A stretch of 64,000 nucleotides of DNA from Providencia rustigianii DSM 4541 (GCF_000156395.1 NZ_GG703819.1:757835-821834); one strand, 5' to 3'; counted from the stretch's first letter, positions 18,415-28,961 are shown. Notes: generated by a model from the letters alone, not told the origin. Numbers and translations: made by a program.

Positions 18415-19294
18415 TGAATTAAACCTAACTGTGATTATTAGAATAAAAAACACCCATACCCTGTATTTAATGGGCGATAAAACACCTTGCGATCTTTTTA
18501 AGAACAATTGAATTTAGCTTTAATAGAAATACTATTTTTTATTTATTATCTTATTTAATAAAACGCTCTCTATTCGTTATTTCTCATTGAAAAAACACAC
18601 TAAAACACGAAACCTTATTTAATTCGCACATCAAAATAAATAAACACTCTAAACTAAATGAAAATTAAATCTTGATAGTGGGTTAATTATATTTGAACAA
18701 TATTTAACCGCACTCCAATAGAGCGTAACTCACTATTTTTGATGATAAAACGCATGCTAACGTAATTTTACGTCAATTAATACGATCAATGTCACAACAA
18801 GCCATATCTATTGCAAACTACGATTCATTCAATGTGACATTAATCACCATGAAGGCTTTTATATTAAAGTAAGGAGTGACTCTACTTTAACTACCATTTT
18901 GCTATTTTATTCAGTCTAGAAAACTTAATCAGTACAAGATTAAAGTTAAATAAAATCAGCAATTGAATTAATATTGCTAACCCATTAGGTCATTTAATTT
19001 CTTTAACTTAAATGTATTTACATATAGATATCCCTAAATTAAATACTGGTCTAATCACCTATGTTTTAATAAATTTTAGCTCTAGCACATGATTTTATAT
19101 TGCATCTAAAAAGACAATCTAGGAAATATTCCTAGATAAAGGTATTTCATTTAGCATTAGGATAATAAAATCACCAACTATTTAATGAAAAAATTAAGTC
19201 TTTTTAATCTAATAGATAAAATAATTGTGGGCCCAAATTTATTTAATCATTCAGTCGTTACCCGTAACTTATTCATCTTAATTTTAGTAAAAAA
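18415..19294. other. 880-bp gene-free region upstream of the porin
   Basis: No credible ORF on either strand; the DNA is AT-rich. It contains two inverted copies of a CRP-like motif near 18784-18848 and ends at the nagZ terminator. A small RNA cannot be excluded, but no terminator-backed transcript is visible in the central part. Confidence 0.5.
18784..18848. promoter_or_regulatory. Pair of CRP-like boxes in inverted orientation
   Basis: TGTGACATTAATCACC at 18833-18848 matches TGTGA-N6-TCACA at 9 of 10 positions. The related GATCAATGTCACA at 18784-18796 is the same half-motif inverted, 12 of 13 bases matching. They are about 370-430 bp upstream of the porin start, so the transcript leader would be long. 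Confidence 0.5.
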
Positions 19295-19326
19295 ATAGCC
19301 AGTAAGGATAATATCTTACTGGCTAT
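19295..19326 (-). terminator. nagZ terminator
   Basis: A 12-bp perfect stem (ATAGCCAGTAAG with CTTACTGGCTAT) and an 8-base loop, followed on the minus strand by seven T residues. Confidence 0.88.
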
Positions 19327-19344
19327 CTATAACGTTGACTTTAA

Positions 19345-20370
19345 CTATCCGTTACGCTGTTGTTGCCATTTTTCATGCAAATTTACTAATTCTTGGTGAC
19401 TCTGTTTCCAACGATCAACAGATTGTAGCTCTTTCAGACTGTATTGACGTCCACTATGGTATAACTGAGAAGCTCGGCTATCATTCTGTTTCGGTAGATT
19501 ATCGAGAACACTGATAGCTCCTTCACGATTATTACAGACCAAAATCATATCACAACCGGCATTTAGAGATGCTTTAGCGCGCTCTGGATAACTGCCCATA
19601 ATAGCAGCCCCTTCCATAGACAAGTCATCAGAGAAAATGACACCATTGAAGCCTAATTGCTCACGTAATACAGATTTTAGCCAGAATGGCGAGCCGCTTG
19701 CTGGGCGCTCATCTGCTTGGCTATAAATGACGTGAGCTGGCATGATAGCGTCCAATAACTCACGTTGGATAAAGTCTTTAAAAATAGACATATCCTTGCC
19801 ACGAATTTGTTCTAGTGATCGGTCGTCGCGAGGTGTTTCCTTGTGAGAATCGGCTTTTACTGCACCGTGCCCCGGAAAATGTTTACCTGTCGTTTTCATC
19901 CCTGCGCTGTGCATACCGCGAATAAAGCGCTCTGCCATCACCATGGCAATTTCAGGATCAGCATGGAATGAACGTTCACCAATTGCGATACTTTCATGTC
20001 CCAAATCCAATACGGGTGCAAAGCTGATATCGATATCCATCGCAATCATTTCTGATGCCATTAACCAACCCGCTTCCTGGGCCAATTTTGCACCATCCAT
20101 TTGATTGTTCAAAGCAGCAAAGGCTTGTGCTGACGGCAATGCCGTAAAACCATCACGAAAACGTTGAACGCGCCCACCCTCCTGATCGACTGCAACTAAT
20201 AAACGATGTCTCGATGCATCACGAATTTGACGCACTAATTCCCTTAACTGCTGCGCATCATGGAAGTTACGGGTAAATAAAATTAACCCGCCCACGAGTG
20301 GATGAGCCAAAATTTCGCGCTCTTCGTTATCCAGTTCATAGCCCTGGACATCCAGCATTATCGGACCCAT
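19345..20370 (-). CDS. nagZ: Beta-N-acetylglucosaminidase NagZ
   Basis: A cytoplasmic glycoside hydrolase family 3 enzyme that removes GlcNAc from anhydromuropeptides during cell-wall recycling, thereby making the signal that induces AmpC via AmpR. The product is 341 residues from the ATG at 20370 ([13 protein letters not shown]), preceded by GTGAGG; a GTG at 20382 is less likely. Family motifs are visible: [18 protein letters not shown] followed by DSH with the general acid/base His of NagZ, and [11 protein letters not shown] with the nucleophile Asp. It is last in the run ycfL-lpoB-thiK-nagZ, as in E. coli. Confidence 0.96.
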   Translation of the reverse strand: MGPIMLDVQGYELDNEEREILAHPLVGGLILFTRNFHDAQQLRELVRQIRDASRHRLLVAVDQEGGRVQRFRDGFTALPSAQAFAALNNQMDGAKLAQEAGWLMASEMIAMDIDISFAPVLDLGHESIAIGERSFHADPEIAMVMAERFIRGMHSAGMKTTGKHFPGHGAVKADSHKETPRDDRSLEQIRGKDMSIFKDFIQRELLDAIMPAHVIYSQADERPASGSPFWLKSVLREQLGFNGVIFSDDLSMEGAAIMGSYPERAKASLNAGCDMILVCNNREGAISVLDNLPKQNDSRASQLYHSGRQYSLKELQSVDRWKQSHQELVNLHEKWQQQRNG

Positions 20371-20434
20371 TACATGCCTCACTTAATTAGCTATATATAA
20401 ATTTGATTTTGCTAAATGATATTTTCACCTCAGC

Positions 20435-21331
20435 CTACAGACTAAAATAGTGCCGTAATGGTGAGGAGTCGATTAAAAACTGTGGTTCCTGTCGCTGCTT
20501 CCATTGCACTTCATACCACATTAATGTCATATATTTTACCCATGGTTCCCATTGTTTACAGTGATTAGCGAGCTTTATTTTATCCCTGTATGCCCCATGA
20601 ATATCGCAATACTGCGTCAGGAAAAAATCTTTTTGTCCATCAGTAAGACTATTAAATTGAAAATAGGTTTCTAGTGAAAACGCAATATCCGTATTTGCCG
20701 CATATTCCCAATCAAGTAGCTTCGCTATGTGACCTTGCTGGCACAGTATATTACCGCGATGAATATCCATATGCGCTGGGGCTAATTTCAGTATTCTCGG
20801 TAATGGTACAGTTGAGAAATAGTGATGTAGTTTTTTCCAACGCGGAGATAATCTTTTATTATCAATTAAATAACCATAATGAAGGATCTCATTACGTAAT
20901 GGTAGCCGATAACCCAGTAAAGAATGACTGTGTAACTGAGCAAGAATATAAGCCAGCTGACACTGTAAGCGAGGAGAGAGAAATGATTCGGTATCAGGAT
21001 GTTCTCCCTCACACCATTCAAGTAATAGCCAGTGGTGATTTAGTCCAATAACACCAGGAGAATATGTAAAATCATGCAGTTGATTCAATATGCGAGCTTC
21101 TTTACGGCGGTTAACATATAAAGCAGACTGAGTTACCCCATCAGCACGGGCAATCAATTTTATTGGATAATTTATCTGTGAACTTCTCACTAAGTAGCTT
21201 CCACCAGATAATCCTTCCAGTGAAGACACTTCCCAAGTATTCGATGAAATATCTGGGAAGTGTTGACGCAATAACGAGTGCAGTGATGAACTACTGTTCA
21301 ATACCGTGTTTTCCAGACCACACAATTTCAC
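20435..21331 (-). CDS. thiK: Thiamine kinase ThiK-like phosphotransferase
   Basis: A member of the aminoglycoside phosphotransferase/choline kinase fold, up to 298 residues. The Brenner-type catalytic loop is AHMDIHRGNIL and the metal-binding Asp is in LLDWEYA. The position between lpoB and nagZ is that of thiK, which phosphorylates thiamine in salvage of the cofactor. The start is uncertain: the ATG at 21331 overlaps lpoB by 41 bp, while a TTG at 21301, with GGAA upstream, overlaps by only 11 bp and gives 288 residues, closer to the E. coli length. The overlap suggests translational coupling with lpoB. Confidence 0.82.
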   Translation of the reverse strand: MKLCGLENTVLNSSSSLHSLLRQHFPDISSNTWEVSSLEGLSGGSYLVRSSQINYPIKLIARADGVTQSALYVNRRKEARILNQLHDFTYSPGVIGLNHHWLLLEWCEGEHPDTESFLSPRLQCQLAYILAQLHSHSLLGYRLPLRNEILHYGYLIDNKRLSPRWKKLHHYFSTVPLPRILKLAPAHMDIHRGNILCQQGHIAKLLDWEYAANTDIAFSLETYFQFNSLTDGQKDFFLTQYCDIHGAYRDKIKLANHCKQWEPWVKYMTLMWYEVQWKQRQEPQFLIDSSPLRHYFSL

Positions 21332-21884
21332 CGCTTTGTACTTCCATTAATTGCATTTCAATACTACGGTCTTTAGTTGAGCCGGAAATCACACTGTAAA
21401 TCACATATTCGGCTTGAACATAACGACCTAAGCCAATGGCTTTACTACGAGTCACCAGACTATCATCTTGAGATAAGCCTAATGTTCTTCGCGCAGCATT
21501 CACCACGTTAGGCGAAACCACTTTAAATTTATTGGTATTACTCACTACCTTAGTCAATTCTGTAGTTATCGCTTGGGTTGGCAAATTTCCGTTAGTGTTA
21601 TTTTTGACGGAATCCACCAGTAATACTTTACCGCTAACAACACCATCATCTGCAACCATCTGGTTGACTAATGGTTGTAACGAGCTACTCCAATCCACCG
21701 TTTGCTGTTTTGGTGGCATCGGAACGGTATCTGTCGGTGGCGGTGTCACGACCGGTAGTTCATCGGGATGTTGGGTATCTGGTTGAACCGGAACAATAGG
21801 TGGTTTCGTTGTTGGTCCCTGAGGAACAGAAGGACAGCCCGCTAAGACGAATGCTGCCGCAGCGACCAATAAGATCCTTTTCAT
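21291..21884 (-). CDS. lpoB: PBP1b activator lipoprotein LpoB
   Basis: An outer-membrane lipoprotein that reaches through the periplasm and stimulates the glycan polymerase and transpeptidase activities of PBP1b. Its 197 residues have a signal ending in LAGC, a Pro/Thr-rich flexible linker (about residues 20-65) and a folded C-terminal domain with VDSVKNNTNGNLPT and YVIYSVISGSTKDRS. The start overlaps the end of ycfL in ATGA, indicating coupled translation. thiK follows with overlap. Confidence 0.95.
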   Translation of the reverse strand: MKRILLVAAAAFVLAGCPSVPQGPTTKPPIVPVQPDTQHPDELPVVTPPPTDTVPMPPKQQTVDWSSSLQPLVNQMVADDGVVSGKVLLVDSVKNNTNGNLPTQAITTELTKVVSNTNKFKVVSPNVVNAARRTLGLSQDDSLVTRSKAIGLGRYVQAEYVIYSVISGSTKDRSIEMQLMEVQSGEIVWSGKHGIEQ

Positions 21885-22300
21885 TGTAATTCTCCAGCCT
21901 TTGATGGTAAGAAAACATAAATACGTGCGTTACGAGCCTGAGGTGATGTACTCACTTCTTTCACCATCACCGACGAATTTGCCGGTATAACCTGTGGCTC
22001 ACTTTTTGATGAATCAACCCTAAGTCCTTGCTCATCATACCAATAGATACGGTATAACACCGTCACAGGTTTAGAATCAATATTGCTCATATTAATCGTC
22101 GCAGTTGCCGTGACATTACCCACTTTAATAACTGGATTTTCGACTATCACACCAGCTGCAAGTAATGATGGTTCCGTGACAATACGCTGCTTTTCATTAA
22201 AAGCCAGCCCCGTATTTTTATTCCACGCACAACCACTGAGCAGTATCATTAGTAAGCCCAGAGTAGCAATATATTGTAGAGTTCCCTCAGCACGCTTCAT
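21881..22300 (-). CDS. ycfL: YcfL-family lipoprotein
   Basis: A 139-residue predicted lipoprotein: N-terminal signal with the lipobox LLSGC, then a small immunoglobulin-like beta domain (VTATATINMSNIDSKPVTVLYRIYWYD). It is the DUF1425/YcfL family, whose function is not known. The order hinT, ycfL, lpoB with short spacings and the ATGA overlap with lpoB is the conserved enteric arrangement, which suggests a role linked to LpoB or the envelope. Confidence 0.9.
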   Translation of the reverse strand: MKRAEGTLQYIATLGLLMILLSGCAWNKNTGLAFNEKQRIVTEPSLLAAGVIVENPVIKVGNVTATATINMSNIDSKPVTVLYRIYWYDEQGLRVDSSKSEPQVIPANSSVMVKEVSTSPQARNARIYVFLPSKAGELQ

Positions 22301-22307
22301 TTTTATA

Positions 22308-22658
22308 TTATTTCGCCAGTAAAGGACCTAAATGATGCCCGCCGACTAAATGCATATGGATGTGAAATACTTCTTGTCCAGAATGCGCATTACAATTCAT
22401 GATCAAACGGTAACCGTCTTCAGCAATCCCTTCTTGCTTAGCAATTTTTGCTGCCGCGGTAATCAATCGACCCAAAACAAGTTCATCTTCAACTGTCACA
22501 TCATTCACCGTTGGAATGAGTTTGTTCGGGATAATCAAAATATGTGTCGGTGCTTGAGGAGCTATATCACGAAAAGCGGTAACGAGTTCGTCCTGATAAA
22601 CGATATCCGCAGGAATTTCACGTCGAATAATTTTGCTAAAAATAGTTTCTTCTGCCAT
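22308..22658 (-). CDS. hinT: Purine nucleoside phosphoramidase HinT
   Basis: A HIT-family hydrolase of 116 residues that cleaves adenosine and guanosine phosphoramidates such as AMP-lysine. The HIT signature HIHMHLVGG carries the His triad. Other family marks are [20 protein letters not shown] at the start and HSGQEVFH. It is 7 bp upstream of ycfL in a likely operon. In E. coli ptsG and fhuE lie between the tatD-like gene and hinT; neither is present here. Confidence 0.96.
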   Translation of the reverse strand: MAEETIFSKIIRREIPADIVYQDELVTAFRDIAPQAPTHILIIPNKLIPTVNDVTVEDELVLGRLITAAAKIAKQEGIAEDGYRLIMNCNAHSGQEVFHIHMHLVGGHHLGPLLAK

Positions 22659-22692
22659 TAAAAATTCCTTAATAATTCAATAGTTATTTATT

Positions 22693-23475
22693 TTATTGAC
22701 CTGTATGCAGGTGGAATAATTGGTTAAAATTCTGCGTGGTTATTTCAGCCATCTGTTCCACACTAATACCTTTAAGAACCGCCATATACTCAACAACGTC
22801 ACGAACATAAGCAGGTTGATTCTCTTTTCCACGGTGAGGAACGGGAGCTAAATAAGGTGAATCTGTCTCGACAAGAATCCGGTCTAATGGAACAATTTTA
22901 GCAGCTTCACGGATCTGTTCTGCATTTCGAAACGTCACAATGCCGGAAAATGAGATATACATTCCTAAGTCTAGCAACTCAGTAGCAGTCTGCTTATCTT
23001 CAGTAAAACAATGCAAAACGCCGCCACATTCACTGACTTTTTCTTCACGTAAAATCGCTAACGTATCTTCACGAGCCGAGCGAGTATGCACAATCACAGG
23101 CTTATTCACTTGACGTCCAATGCGAATATGTTGACGAAAAGATTCTTGCTGCAATAAGGCATTTTCTTGCTGATAGTAGTAATCCAAACCGGTTTCACCG
23201 AGAGCGACAACTTCGTTTCCTGCTGCAAGCTGAGCAAGTTTGTCAAAATCGTAACCTTCATCCAGATTAAGTGGATGAATACCACAAGAAAACGCGACAT
23301 TGTCCCGTTTTCCAATAAGTTGTTTCATGGCTTCAAAACCGGGCAATGTGGTTGCCACAGCCAACATAAAACCAACATCCCGTGCAGATGCCTTAGCGAT
23401 AACATCATCGACGCTAGTGTGTAATTTTTCATAATCTAAACAGTCGAGATGGCAGTGTGAATCAACAACAAACAT
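22693..23475 (-). CDS. ycfH: TatD-family metal-dependent deoxyribonuclease YcfH
   Basis: A 260-residue TIM-barrel metallohydrolase of the TatD family. Metal ligands are visible in DSHCHLD, ALGETGLDYYY, PVIVHTR, LHCFTE and VETDSPYL, in canonical order. Members act as 3'-5' DNA exonucleases or D-aminoacyl-tRNA-type hydrolases; the exact role of YcfH is not settled. It lies 12 bp after holB on the same strand, as in E. coli. Confidence 0.94.
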   Translation of the reverse strand: MFVVDSHCHLDCLDYEKLHTSVDDVIAKASARDVGFMLAVATTLPGFEAMKQLIGKRDNVAFSCGIHPLNLDEGYDFDKLAQLAAGNEVVALGETGLDYYYQQENALLQQESFRQHIRIGRQVNKPVIVHTRSAREDTLAILREEKVSECGGVLHCFTEDKQTATELLDLGMYISFSGIVTFRNAEQIREAAKIVPLDRILVETDSPYLAPVPHRGKENQPAYVRDVVEYMAVLKGISVEQMAEITTQNFNQLFHLHTGQ

Positions 23476-23487
23476 AGTTTACTCTTT

Positions 23488-24480
23488 TTATCTTGAAGGC
23501 GAAGCGAATAGCGCTTCCCACTGTAATAACTGATTACTCAGGATCAGCTCCTGATTGAGTGCGGGTACAGTCAGTAATTGATGACGACAATCTTGCCACT
23601 TACCATATAAATCAAGTAACTGAGAACTGCTCATCGTCGTTGCTAACAAAGTGACTCGCCCAATTTGGTCTTGGTTAACACAAAATTGACTCGCTTTTTG
23701 CTGAATTTTGATGCTATCCGATAACAAGCCTAACAGCCAACTAATGCATTCTGGCGCATTATCTGTGTTCAGTGCGGGTAACAGGCGCAAAAAATCTTTG
23801 GTGCGCAGACTTTGTTCCAATTCGTTGCACAATAACGTGCGTTTTTGCCAATGTTGCGGTTCAAGAAGCTGTAATGCCGCAATTGGCGCATCTTGGCTTA
23901 ACCTTAGTGCTGTCACAGCATCATCAACATTGACTTCTGGCATCTGTTTTTGTAGCCAGTATAACGCGATTTCTGGTGCTGGTGCGGATAAGAAATAAGT
24001 TAAACAGCGACTTCTTAAGGTAGCCAACAGATTCTCTGGCTTTTCACAACCCAGTAAAAAATATGTTTGTTTTGATGGCTCTTCCAATGTCTTTAACAAT
24101 GCATTCGCCGCCGCATCAGTCAGTGCTTGCCCATTAGGTATAGCGACGACTTTAGCGCCATTTTGCTGAGCATGACCACTTAAGGTTTCAGTTAACTTAC
24201 GTACCGCATCAATACTGATTGTTGACTTACCTTTTTCCACATCTAATACATGGTAGTCAGGATGCGTTCCAGCAAGCATCAAACGACAGCTGTGACACTC
24301 GCCGCAGCTTTTCAGCCCATCTTTATTCTGACAAATTAGCCAACGACTCATACCATAACTGAGTGCATCGGCTCCATTTCCCGCAATTGAGTGTATGAGT
24401 AATGCATGGTGTCCGCGTCCAGCTTGGTATGCACCAATTAATTGACGATATGCATCATTCAGCCATGGGTACCAATTCAT
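23488..24480 (-). CDS. holB: DNA polymerase III delta' subunit
   Basis: Part of the clamp loader that places the beta clamp on primed DNA. The product is 330 residues from the ATG at 24480 (MNWYPWLND); upstream in-frame codons reach into tmk and are not used. The zinc module is CGECHSCRLMLAGTHPDYH near residue 50. The sensor region LLKTLEEPSKQTYFLL is present, while the P-loop is degenerate (HSIAGNGADAL), as expected since delta' does not hydrolyse ATP. It is 10 bp after tmk in the conserved run mltG-tmk-holB-ycfH. Confidence 0.95.
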   Translation of the reverse strand: MNWYPWLNDAYRQLIGAYQAGRGHHALLIHSIAGNGADALSYGMSRWLICQNKDGLKSCGECHSCRLMLAGTHPDYHVLDVEKGKSTISIDAVRKLTETLSGHAQQNGAKVVAIPNGQALTDAAANALLKTLEEPSKQTYFLLGCEKPENLLATLRSRCLTYFLSAPAPEIALYWLQKQMPEVNVDDAVTALRLSQDAPIAALQLLEPQHWQKRTLLCNELEQSLRTKDFLRLLPALNTDNAPECISWLLGLLSDSIKIQQKASQFCVNQDQIGRVTLLATTMSSSQLLDLYGKWQDCRHQLLTVPALNQELILSNQLLQWEALFASPSR

Positions 24481-24490
24481 GTTAGTAGCC

Positions 24491-25117
24491 TTATTTCCCC
24501 AACCATTCCAGCAAAGTACGGCGAATATCAGTTTGTACTTGCTCGATATCTTGGCTAGCATCGATGGTTAAAATAGTATCGTCAGCGGCAGCTAGTTCCA
24601 GATAACGATGACGAGTACGCTCAAAGAATGCTAACGATTCCTTCTCAATACGGTCTAATTCGCCACGAGAACGGGCACGCTGTAAGCCTAATTCTGGCGG
24701 TAAATCCAGATATAATGTTAGTGATGGCTTAAAATCACCCAATACCAAATTTCGTAAAGATGCCATTAAATGACGATCTATTTCACGGCCGCCACCTTGA
24801 TAGGCTTGAGAGGACAAGTCATGTCTATCACCAATCACCCATTTCCCTGCGGCTAAAGCAGGTTTGATCACTGTATCAACGAGCTGTACTCGTGCTGCAT
24901 ACAGCATCAATAACTCAGCTTTGTCGGTGACTTTGTCCCCTTCAATGCCTTGCTTAATCAGCTCACGGAGCTTTTCTGCTAACGGAGTTCCGCCTGGCTC
25001 TCGAGTAAAGACCATCTCGTTAATGCCCGCAAGTTTCAGTGTTTCAACAACGGTATTTATCGCTGTTGTCTTTCCTGCCCCTTCTAACCCTTCAATGACA
25101 ATAAATTGGTTTTTCAT
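24491..25117 (-). CDS. tmk: Thymidylate kinase
   Basis: Phosphorylates dTMP to dTDP in the cytoplasm, an essential step of dTTP synthesis. Length is 208 residues from the ATG at 25117; a TTG at 25129 overlaps the mltG stop and is less likely. The P-loop is GLEGAGKTT, followed by a DR motif in [18 protein letters not shown] and a LID region with [12 protein letters not shown] that carries the Arg residues of the type II (bacterial) enzyme. It starts 8 bp after mltG. Confidence 0.96.
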   Translation of the reverse strand: MKNQFIVIEGLEGAGKTTAINTVVETLKLAGINEMVFTREPGGTPLAEKLRELIKQGIEGDKVTDKAELLMLYAARVQLVDTVIKPALAAGKWVIGDRHDLSSQAYQGGGREIDRHLMASLRNLVLGDFKPSLTLYLDLPPELGLQRARSRGELDRIEKESLAFFERTRHRYLELAAADDTILTIDASQDIEQVQTDIRRTLLEWLGK

Positions 25118-25125
25118 TTCGCTTA

Positions 25126-26148
25126 TCAATTTTGTTGTTCAATTTGTCGGTAAACCTTAACAGCCCGATTGTGGTCATTAAGATTGCGACTAAATGTATG
25201 TCCACCAGTACCATCGGCGACAAAATATAAGTAATCTGTTTTTGCAGGATGAGCGGCAGCTTTGATTGATGCTAATCCCGGCATGGCTATCGGTGTTGGC
25301 GGTAACCCATCAATTTTATATGTATTGTATGGGGTATGGTTATCCAAATCACTACGATAAATTTTACCACGATACTTATCCCCTAACCCATAGATGACTG
25401 TCGGGTCAGTTTGTAAGCGCATATTTTTCTTTAAACGATTCACGAATACAGAGGCAACTTGTGACCTTTCGTTTTCTACGCCCGTTTCTTTCTCAATAAT
25501 TGATGCCATAATTAGCATTTCATAGGCATTTTTATACGGTAAATCTTTATCACGACCTTTCCACTCTTCATCTAAAGTGGTTTTCATACGTTTATAGGCG
25601 CGTTTTAAAATCTCTACATCGCTGGTTCCGGCTGTATACAAATAGGTATCTGGATATAACCAGCCTTCTAAATTATCCCCTTCTTTAAAATCCAGCATGG
25701 TATATAGCTCGGTTGGCGTAGCATCCTGCGTTTTATGTTCCATATAAGGGGCGTCACGTAAAATGTTGCTCCAATCAGAGAGTCTATTGCCCTCGATAAA
25801 GCGGATACTAAATTGAGCTTCTTTGCCGCTCGCTATCAATAATAATAACTCTTCAATCGTCATATTCGGCTGTAAGCGATACGTTCCCGCTTTAAATTGA
25901 GCTAATTCAGGACGCAACTTTAGAAGTAATTGAAAATTATGATTTTCATCAATTAATTGCTCTTTAACCAATAAGTTTTCTAACGCCACTCTACCCGTAC
26001 CCGCAGGAACTGTAAAAATTTTATCCTGAACTAAATTAGTAGGATGTTTTGCATAATCAAGAACTTGACGGTATTGCATATAAAAAACGATGGCACCAAT
26101 TACCACAAGAACAAAAACAATAAGCGCTATTTTTTTGGTTAATTTCAT
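25126..26148 (-). CDS. mltG: Endolytic murein transglycosylase MltG
   Basis: An inner-membrane lytic transglycosylase that cuts nascent glycan strands and so sets their length. The 340-residue protein has a single membrane anchor at about residues 7-25, a LysM-like region ([14 protein letters not shown]), and the YceG catalytic domain with the Glu in [14 protein letters not shown]. The pattern [12 protein letters not shown] and DNHTPYNTY further marks the family. Position between pabC and tmk is conserved. Confidence 0.96.
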   Translation of the reverse strand: MKLTKKIALIVFVLVVIGAIVFYMQYRQVLDYAKHPTNLVQDKIFTVPAGTGRVALENLLVKEQLIDENHNFQLLLKLRPELAQFKAGTYRLQPNMTIEELLLLIASGKEAQFSIRFIEGNRLSDWSNILRDAPYMEHKTQDATPTELYTMLDFKEGDNLEGWLYPDTYLYTAGTSDVEILKRAYKRMKTTLDEEWKGRDKDLPYKNAYEMLIMASIIEKETGVENERSQVASVFVNRLKKNMRLQTDPTVIYGLGDKYRGKIYRSDLDNHTPYNTYKIDGLPPTPIAMPGLASIKAAAHPAKTDYLYFVADGTGGHTFSRNLNDHNRAVKVYRQIEQQN

Positions 26149-26267
26149 TTATTGGTCACTTAAACGTACTGTTCGTTCATAAAACGATGTGGATTAAATA
26201 ATTACTACGCTAAACCGATTTTAGCCTAAAGGTGATTTTTCACCAACTTTCAAGCCCCTTAATGAGG

Positions 26268-27095
26268 CTAATGTGGACAACGTAGTAGTAGATATTCAAA
26301 CAGCTCTCTAGACTGGTAATTTACTGTTTTTTCAGGATCAAACTGAATACTTTTTACGGGTAATATCGGCATCAGTGCATTGCAAATTAACACTTCATCA
26401 CACTGGTACAATATTGCAGGAAAACGCTCAACTTCCCGTAAATGGTACTGACTACTCGCTAGCTGGGCTATTATCTTTTGTCTCATAATTCCATTTACCC
26501 CAGCTTGACTAAGTAACGGGGTATATACCTCATTTCCTATACGCCAAAATATATTGGCGCTACAACATTCAACTATCACCCCATTAGTATCTAACACTAC
26601 TGCCTCATCCATTTGAGCCTCATCCACTTCTTGTCGAATAAGAACTTGTTCTAAACGATTGAGATGCTTCATACCTGCTAATAATGGATTACGACTTAAG
26701 GGAGTCTGGCTTAATAGTAAACTAGCACCTTGACATTGCAACGTAGCGTAGTGTTTTGGAAATGGAGAAACCATCACCATAACTGTCGCCTGATGAAAAC
26801 CTTGAGAACTATATCCCCGTCCCCCCACACCTCGGCTGACGATGACTTTGATTACAAACTCATCGTCTGTTTGTTGGCGACAAACTTGAATAATATGTTC
26901 ACTCAGTTGATGCCAATCAATTTCAGGGAGCTTGAGACGTACGCTATCCCTCTGTAAGCGAAGAATATGTTTATCAAGCATCTTTGCTTGCTGATTGATT
27001 CCATGGATCGTCGTAAAACAACCATCCCCAAAGGAAACGGCACGATCTGTAATATCGATTTGTTGGTGAGGAACACCATTAACCCAATAAGACAT
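26268..27095 (-). CDS. pabC: Aminodeoxychorismate lyase
   Basis: A PLP-dependent fold-type IV enzyme that splits 4-amino-4-deoxychorismate into p-aminobenzoate and pyruvate for folate synthesis. It has 275 residues. The PLP-binding lysine is in GMKHLNRLEQ, and the family stretch EAVVLDTNGVIVECCSANIFW is seen in part. It lies between fabF and mltG, as in E. coli, but a hairpin between fabF and pabC suggests that it depends on read-through or its own promoter. Confidence 0.95.
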   Translation of the reverse strand: MSYWVNGVPHQQIDITDRAVSFGDGCFTTIHGINQQAKMLDKHILRLQRDSVRLKLPEIDWHQLSEHIIQVCRQQTDDEFVIKVIVSRGVGGRGYSSQGFHQATVMVMVSPFPKHYATLQCQGASLLLSQTPLSRNPLLAGMKHLNRLEQVLIRQEVDEAQMDEAVVLDTNGVIVECCSANIFWRIGNEVYTPLLSQAGVNGIMRQKIIAQLASSQYHLREVERFPAILYQCDEVLICNALMPILPVKSIQFDPEKTVNYQSRELFEYLLLRCPH

Positions 27096-27192
27096 GGATG
27101 CTTCTTATGATAAATGCTGATAAATCAGACAGTAACAAGGTGTTCTAATCATAAACTAAAGCGAGGAGCTCTGCAAAAGGAAGGCAAAAATA

Positions 27193-27221
27193 AAGCCCCA
27201 GTATCAAAGACACTGAGGCTT
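27193..27221 (-). terminator. Terminator of the fab cluster
   Basis: A stem of AAGCCCCAGT with ACTGAGGCTT, one mismatch, after the fabF stop; the minus strand then reads TTATTTTTG. It probably ends most transcripts of the fab genes. Confidence 0.65.
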
Positions 27222-27242
27222 AGCATTAGAACGAATGATTGA

Positions 27243-28493
27243 TTATTCAGCGTGATAGCGGCGGAAAATCAATGAACCGTTAGTACCACCAAAGCCAAAC
27301 GAGTTGCACAGAGCGTACTCCATGTTTTCAATTTTACGCGCTTTACCTGGTACAAAATCAAGAGTACAACCTTCATCAGGATTGTCCAAATTGATTGTCG
27401 GTGGAATGATTTGGTCACACAGGGATAAGATCGTAAAGATAGACTCAACGGCACCCGCAGCACCTAATAAGTGACCTGTCATGGATTTTGTTGAACTAAC
27501 TAAGACTTTTGTATCTTCACCAAATACAGACTTGACGGCTTGTGTTTCAGCTAAGTCGCCTGCTGGCGTTGATGTTCCGTGTGCATTTATATAACCAATA
27601 TCACTGGCTTTAATGCCTGCATCTTTTAACGCATTTTCCATCGCTAACGCTGCACCAGCACCATTTTCTGGTGGTGATGTCATATGATAAGCATCGCTGC
27701 TCATACCAAAGCCAGCAATTTCTGCGTAAATTTTCGCGCCACGTGCTTTTGCATGCTCATATTCTTCAAGAACAAGGATACCTGCACCATCACCAAGAAC
27801 AAAACCGTCACGGTCTTTATCCCAAGGACGACTTGCTGCTTGTGGGTCATCATTGCGGGTAGATAATGCTCGGGCAGCACCAAAGCCTGCAACACCTAAT
27901 GGTGTCGTTGCTTTTTCTGTACCACCGGCTAACATCACATCCGCATCACCATAGGCAATCATACGGGCAGCATGTCCAATGTTATGAACACCTGACGTAC
28001 ACGCTGTCGCGATGGAAATACTCGGACCACGGAAGCCATACATGATGCTTAAGTGACCAGCAGCCATGTTGATGATTGTCGAAGGTACGAAGAATGGGCT
28101 AACTTTACGAGGGCCACCGGCCATCATAGATTCACAGTTATCCTGAATTAACCCTAACCCGCCAATACCAGAACCAATCGCTAAACCGATACGAGTAGCA
28201 TTGGCTTCTGTTACTTCCAATCCAGCATCTTTGAAAGCTTGATAGCCCGCTGCGATACCATATTGAATAAATGGGTCCATCTTCTTCGCATCTTTGCGAG
28301 AGATGTCAAAATCTTCGTAATTGAAATCTTTTACTAAGCCAGCAAATTTAGTTGCGTGGTTAGTAGTATCAAAATGATCGATTAGGCTGATACCACTCTG
28401 TCCGCCACAAACAGCTTTCCATGATGAATCAACTGTATTGCCGACAGGAGATAACATGCCCAGTCCGGTTACGACTACACGACGCTTAGACAC
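27243..28493 (-). CDS. fabF: 3-oxoacyl-ACP synthase II
   Basis: A condensing enzyme that elongates acyl-ACP with malonyl-ACP and adjusts the ratio of unsaturated fatty acids with temperature. Length is 416 residues. The thiolase-fold triad is clear: nucleophile Cys in TACTSG, His in [11 protein letters not shown] and His in [11 protein letters not shown]. The start codon is GTG at 28493, placed 7 bases after GGAG, the only convincing start. A hairpin separates it from acpP. Confidence 0.97.
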   Translation of the reverse strand: MSKRRVVVTGLGMLSPVGNTVDSSWKAVCGGQSGISLIDHFDTTNHATKFAGLVKDFNYEDFDISRKDAKKMDPFIQYGIAAGYQAFKDAGLEVTEANATRIGLAIGSGIGGLGLIQDNCESMMAGGPRKVSPFFVPSTIINMAAGHLSIMYGFRGPSISIATACTSGVHNIGHAARMIAYGDADVMLAGGTEKATTPLGVAGFGAARALSTRNDDPQAASRPWDKDRDGFVLGDGAGILVLEEYEHAKARGAKIYAEIAGFGMSSDAYHMTSPPENGAGAALAMENALKDAGIKASDIGYINAHGTSTPAGDLAETQAVKSVFGEDTKVLVSSTKSMTGHLLGAAGAVESIFTILSLCDQIIPPTINLDNPDEGCTLDFVPGKARKIENMEYALCNSFGFGGTNGSLIFRRYHAE

Positions 28494-28532
28494 GTATGTC
28501 CTCCAAGGAGGGAATTAGTTACAAAAGAAACA

Positions 28533-28554
28533 TAGGCGATCGAGTGATCGCCTA
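28533..28554 (-). terminator. Hairpin between acpP and fabF
   Basis: A 9-bp perfect stem (TAGGCGATC with GATCGCCTA) and a GAGT-type tetraloop precede a T-containing stretch on the minus strand. It probably acts as a partial terminator or 3' stabiliser that lets acpP be expressed far above fabF. Confidence 0.6.
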
Positions 28555-28571
28555 GATAAGTTTTACAGCTA

Positions 28572-28805
28572 TTACTCGGATGCTTTGACGTAGTCAATTG
28601 CAGCCTGTACAGTTGTGATCTTTTCAGCTTCTTCGTCAGGGATTTCGCAATCGAACTCTTCTTCCAGAGCCATAACCAGTTCTACTGTGTCAAGAGAATC
28701 AGCGCCCAAGTCATCAACAAATGAAGCTGTATTTACAACTTCTTCCTCTTTAACACCCAGTTGTTCAACGATGATTTTCTTAACGCGTTCTTCGATAGTG
28801 CTCAT
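28572..28805 (-). CDS. acpP: Acyl carrier protein
   Basis: The 77-residue carrier of growing acyl chains in fatty-acid synthesis. The phosphopantetheine attachment Ser is in [18 protein letters not shown], and the protein is strongly acidic with four predicted helices. It lies between fabG and fabF in the conserved cluster. Good upstream AGGAAT ribosome binding sequence. Confidence 0.98.
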   Translation of the reverse strand: MSTIEERVKKIIVEQLGVKEEEVVNTASFVDDLGADSLDTVELVMALEEEFDCEIPDEEAEKITTVQAAIDYVKASE

Positions 28806-28961
28806 ACTATTAAAATTCCTATCAAAACTCGCTTTCGCGATGGTTTTCGTAGTTTATGAAATACAGGAAAAGATACAACCCAATCCCGGCTGTAGAAACC
28901 ATAACTTCACATTCTTTCGCGTTATGTAACACAAAAAAATGTAAATGGTTCCCTCATTTCT

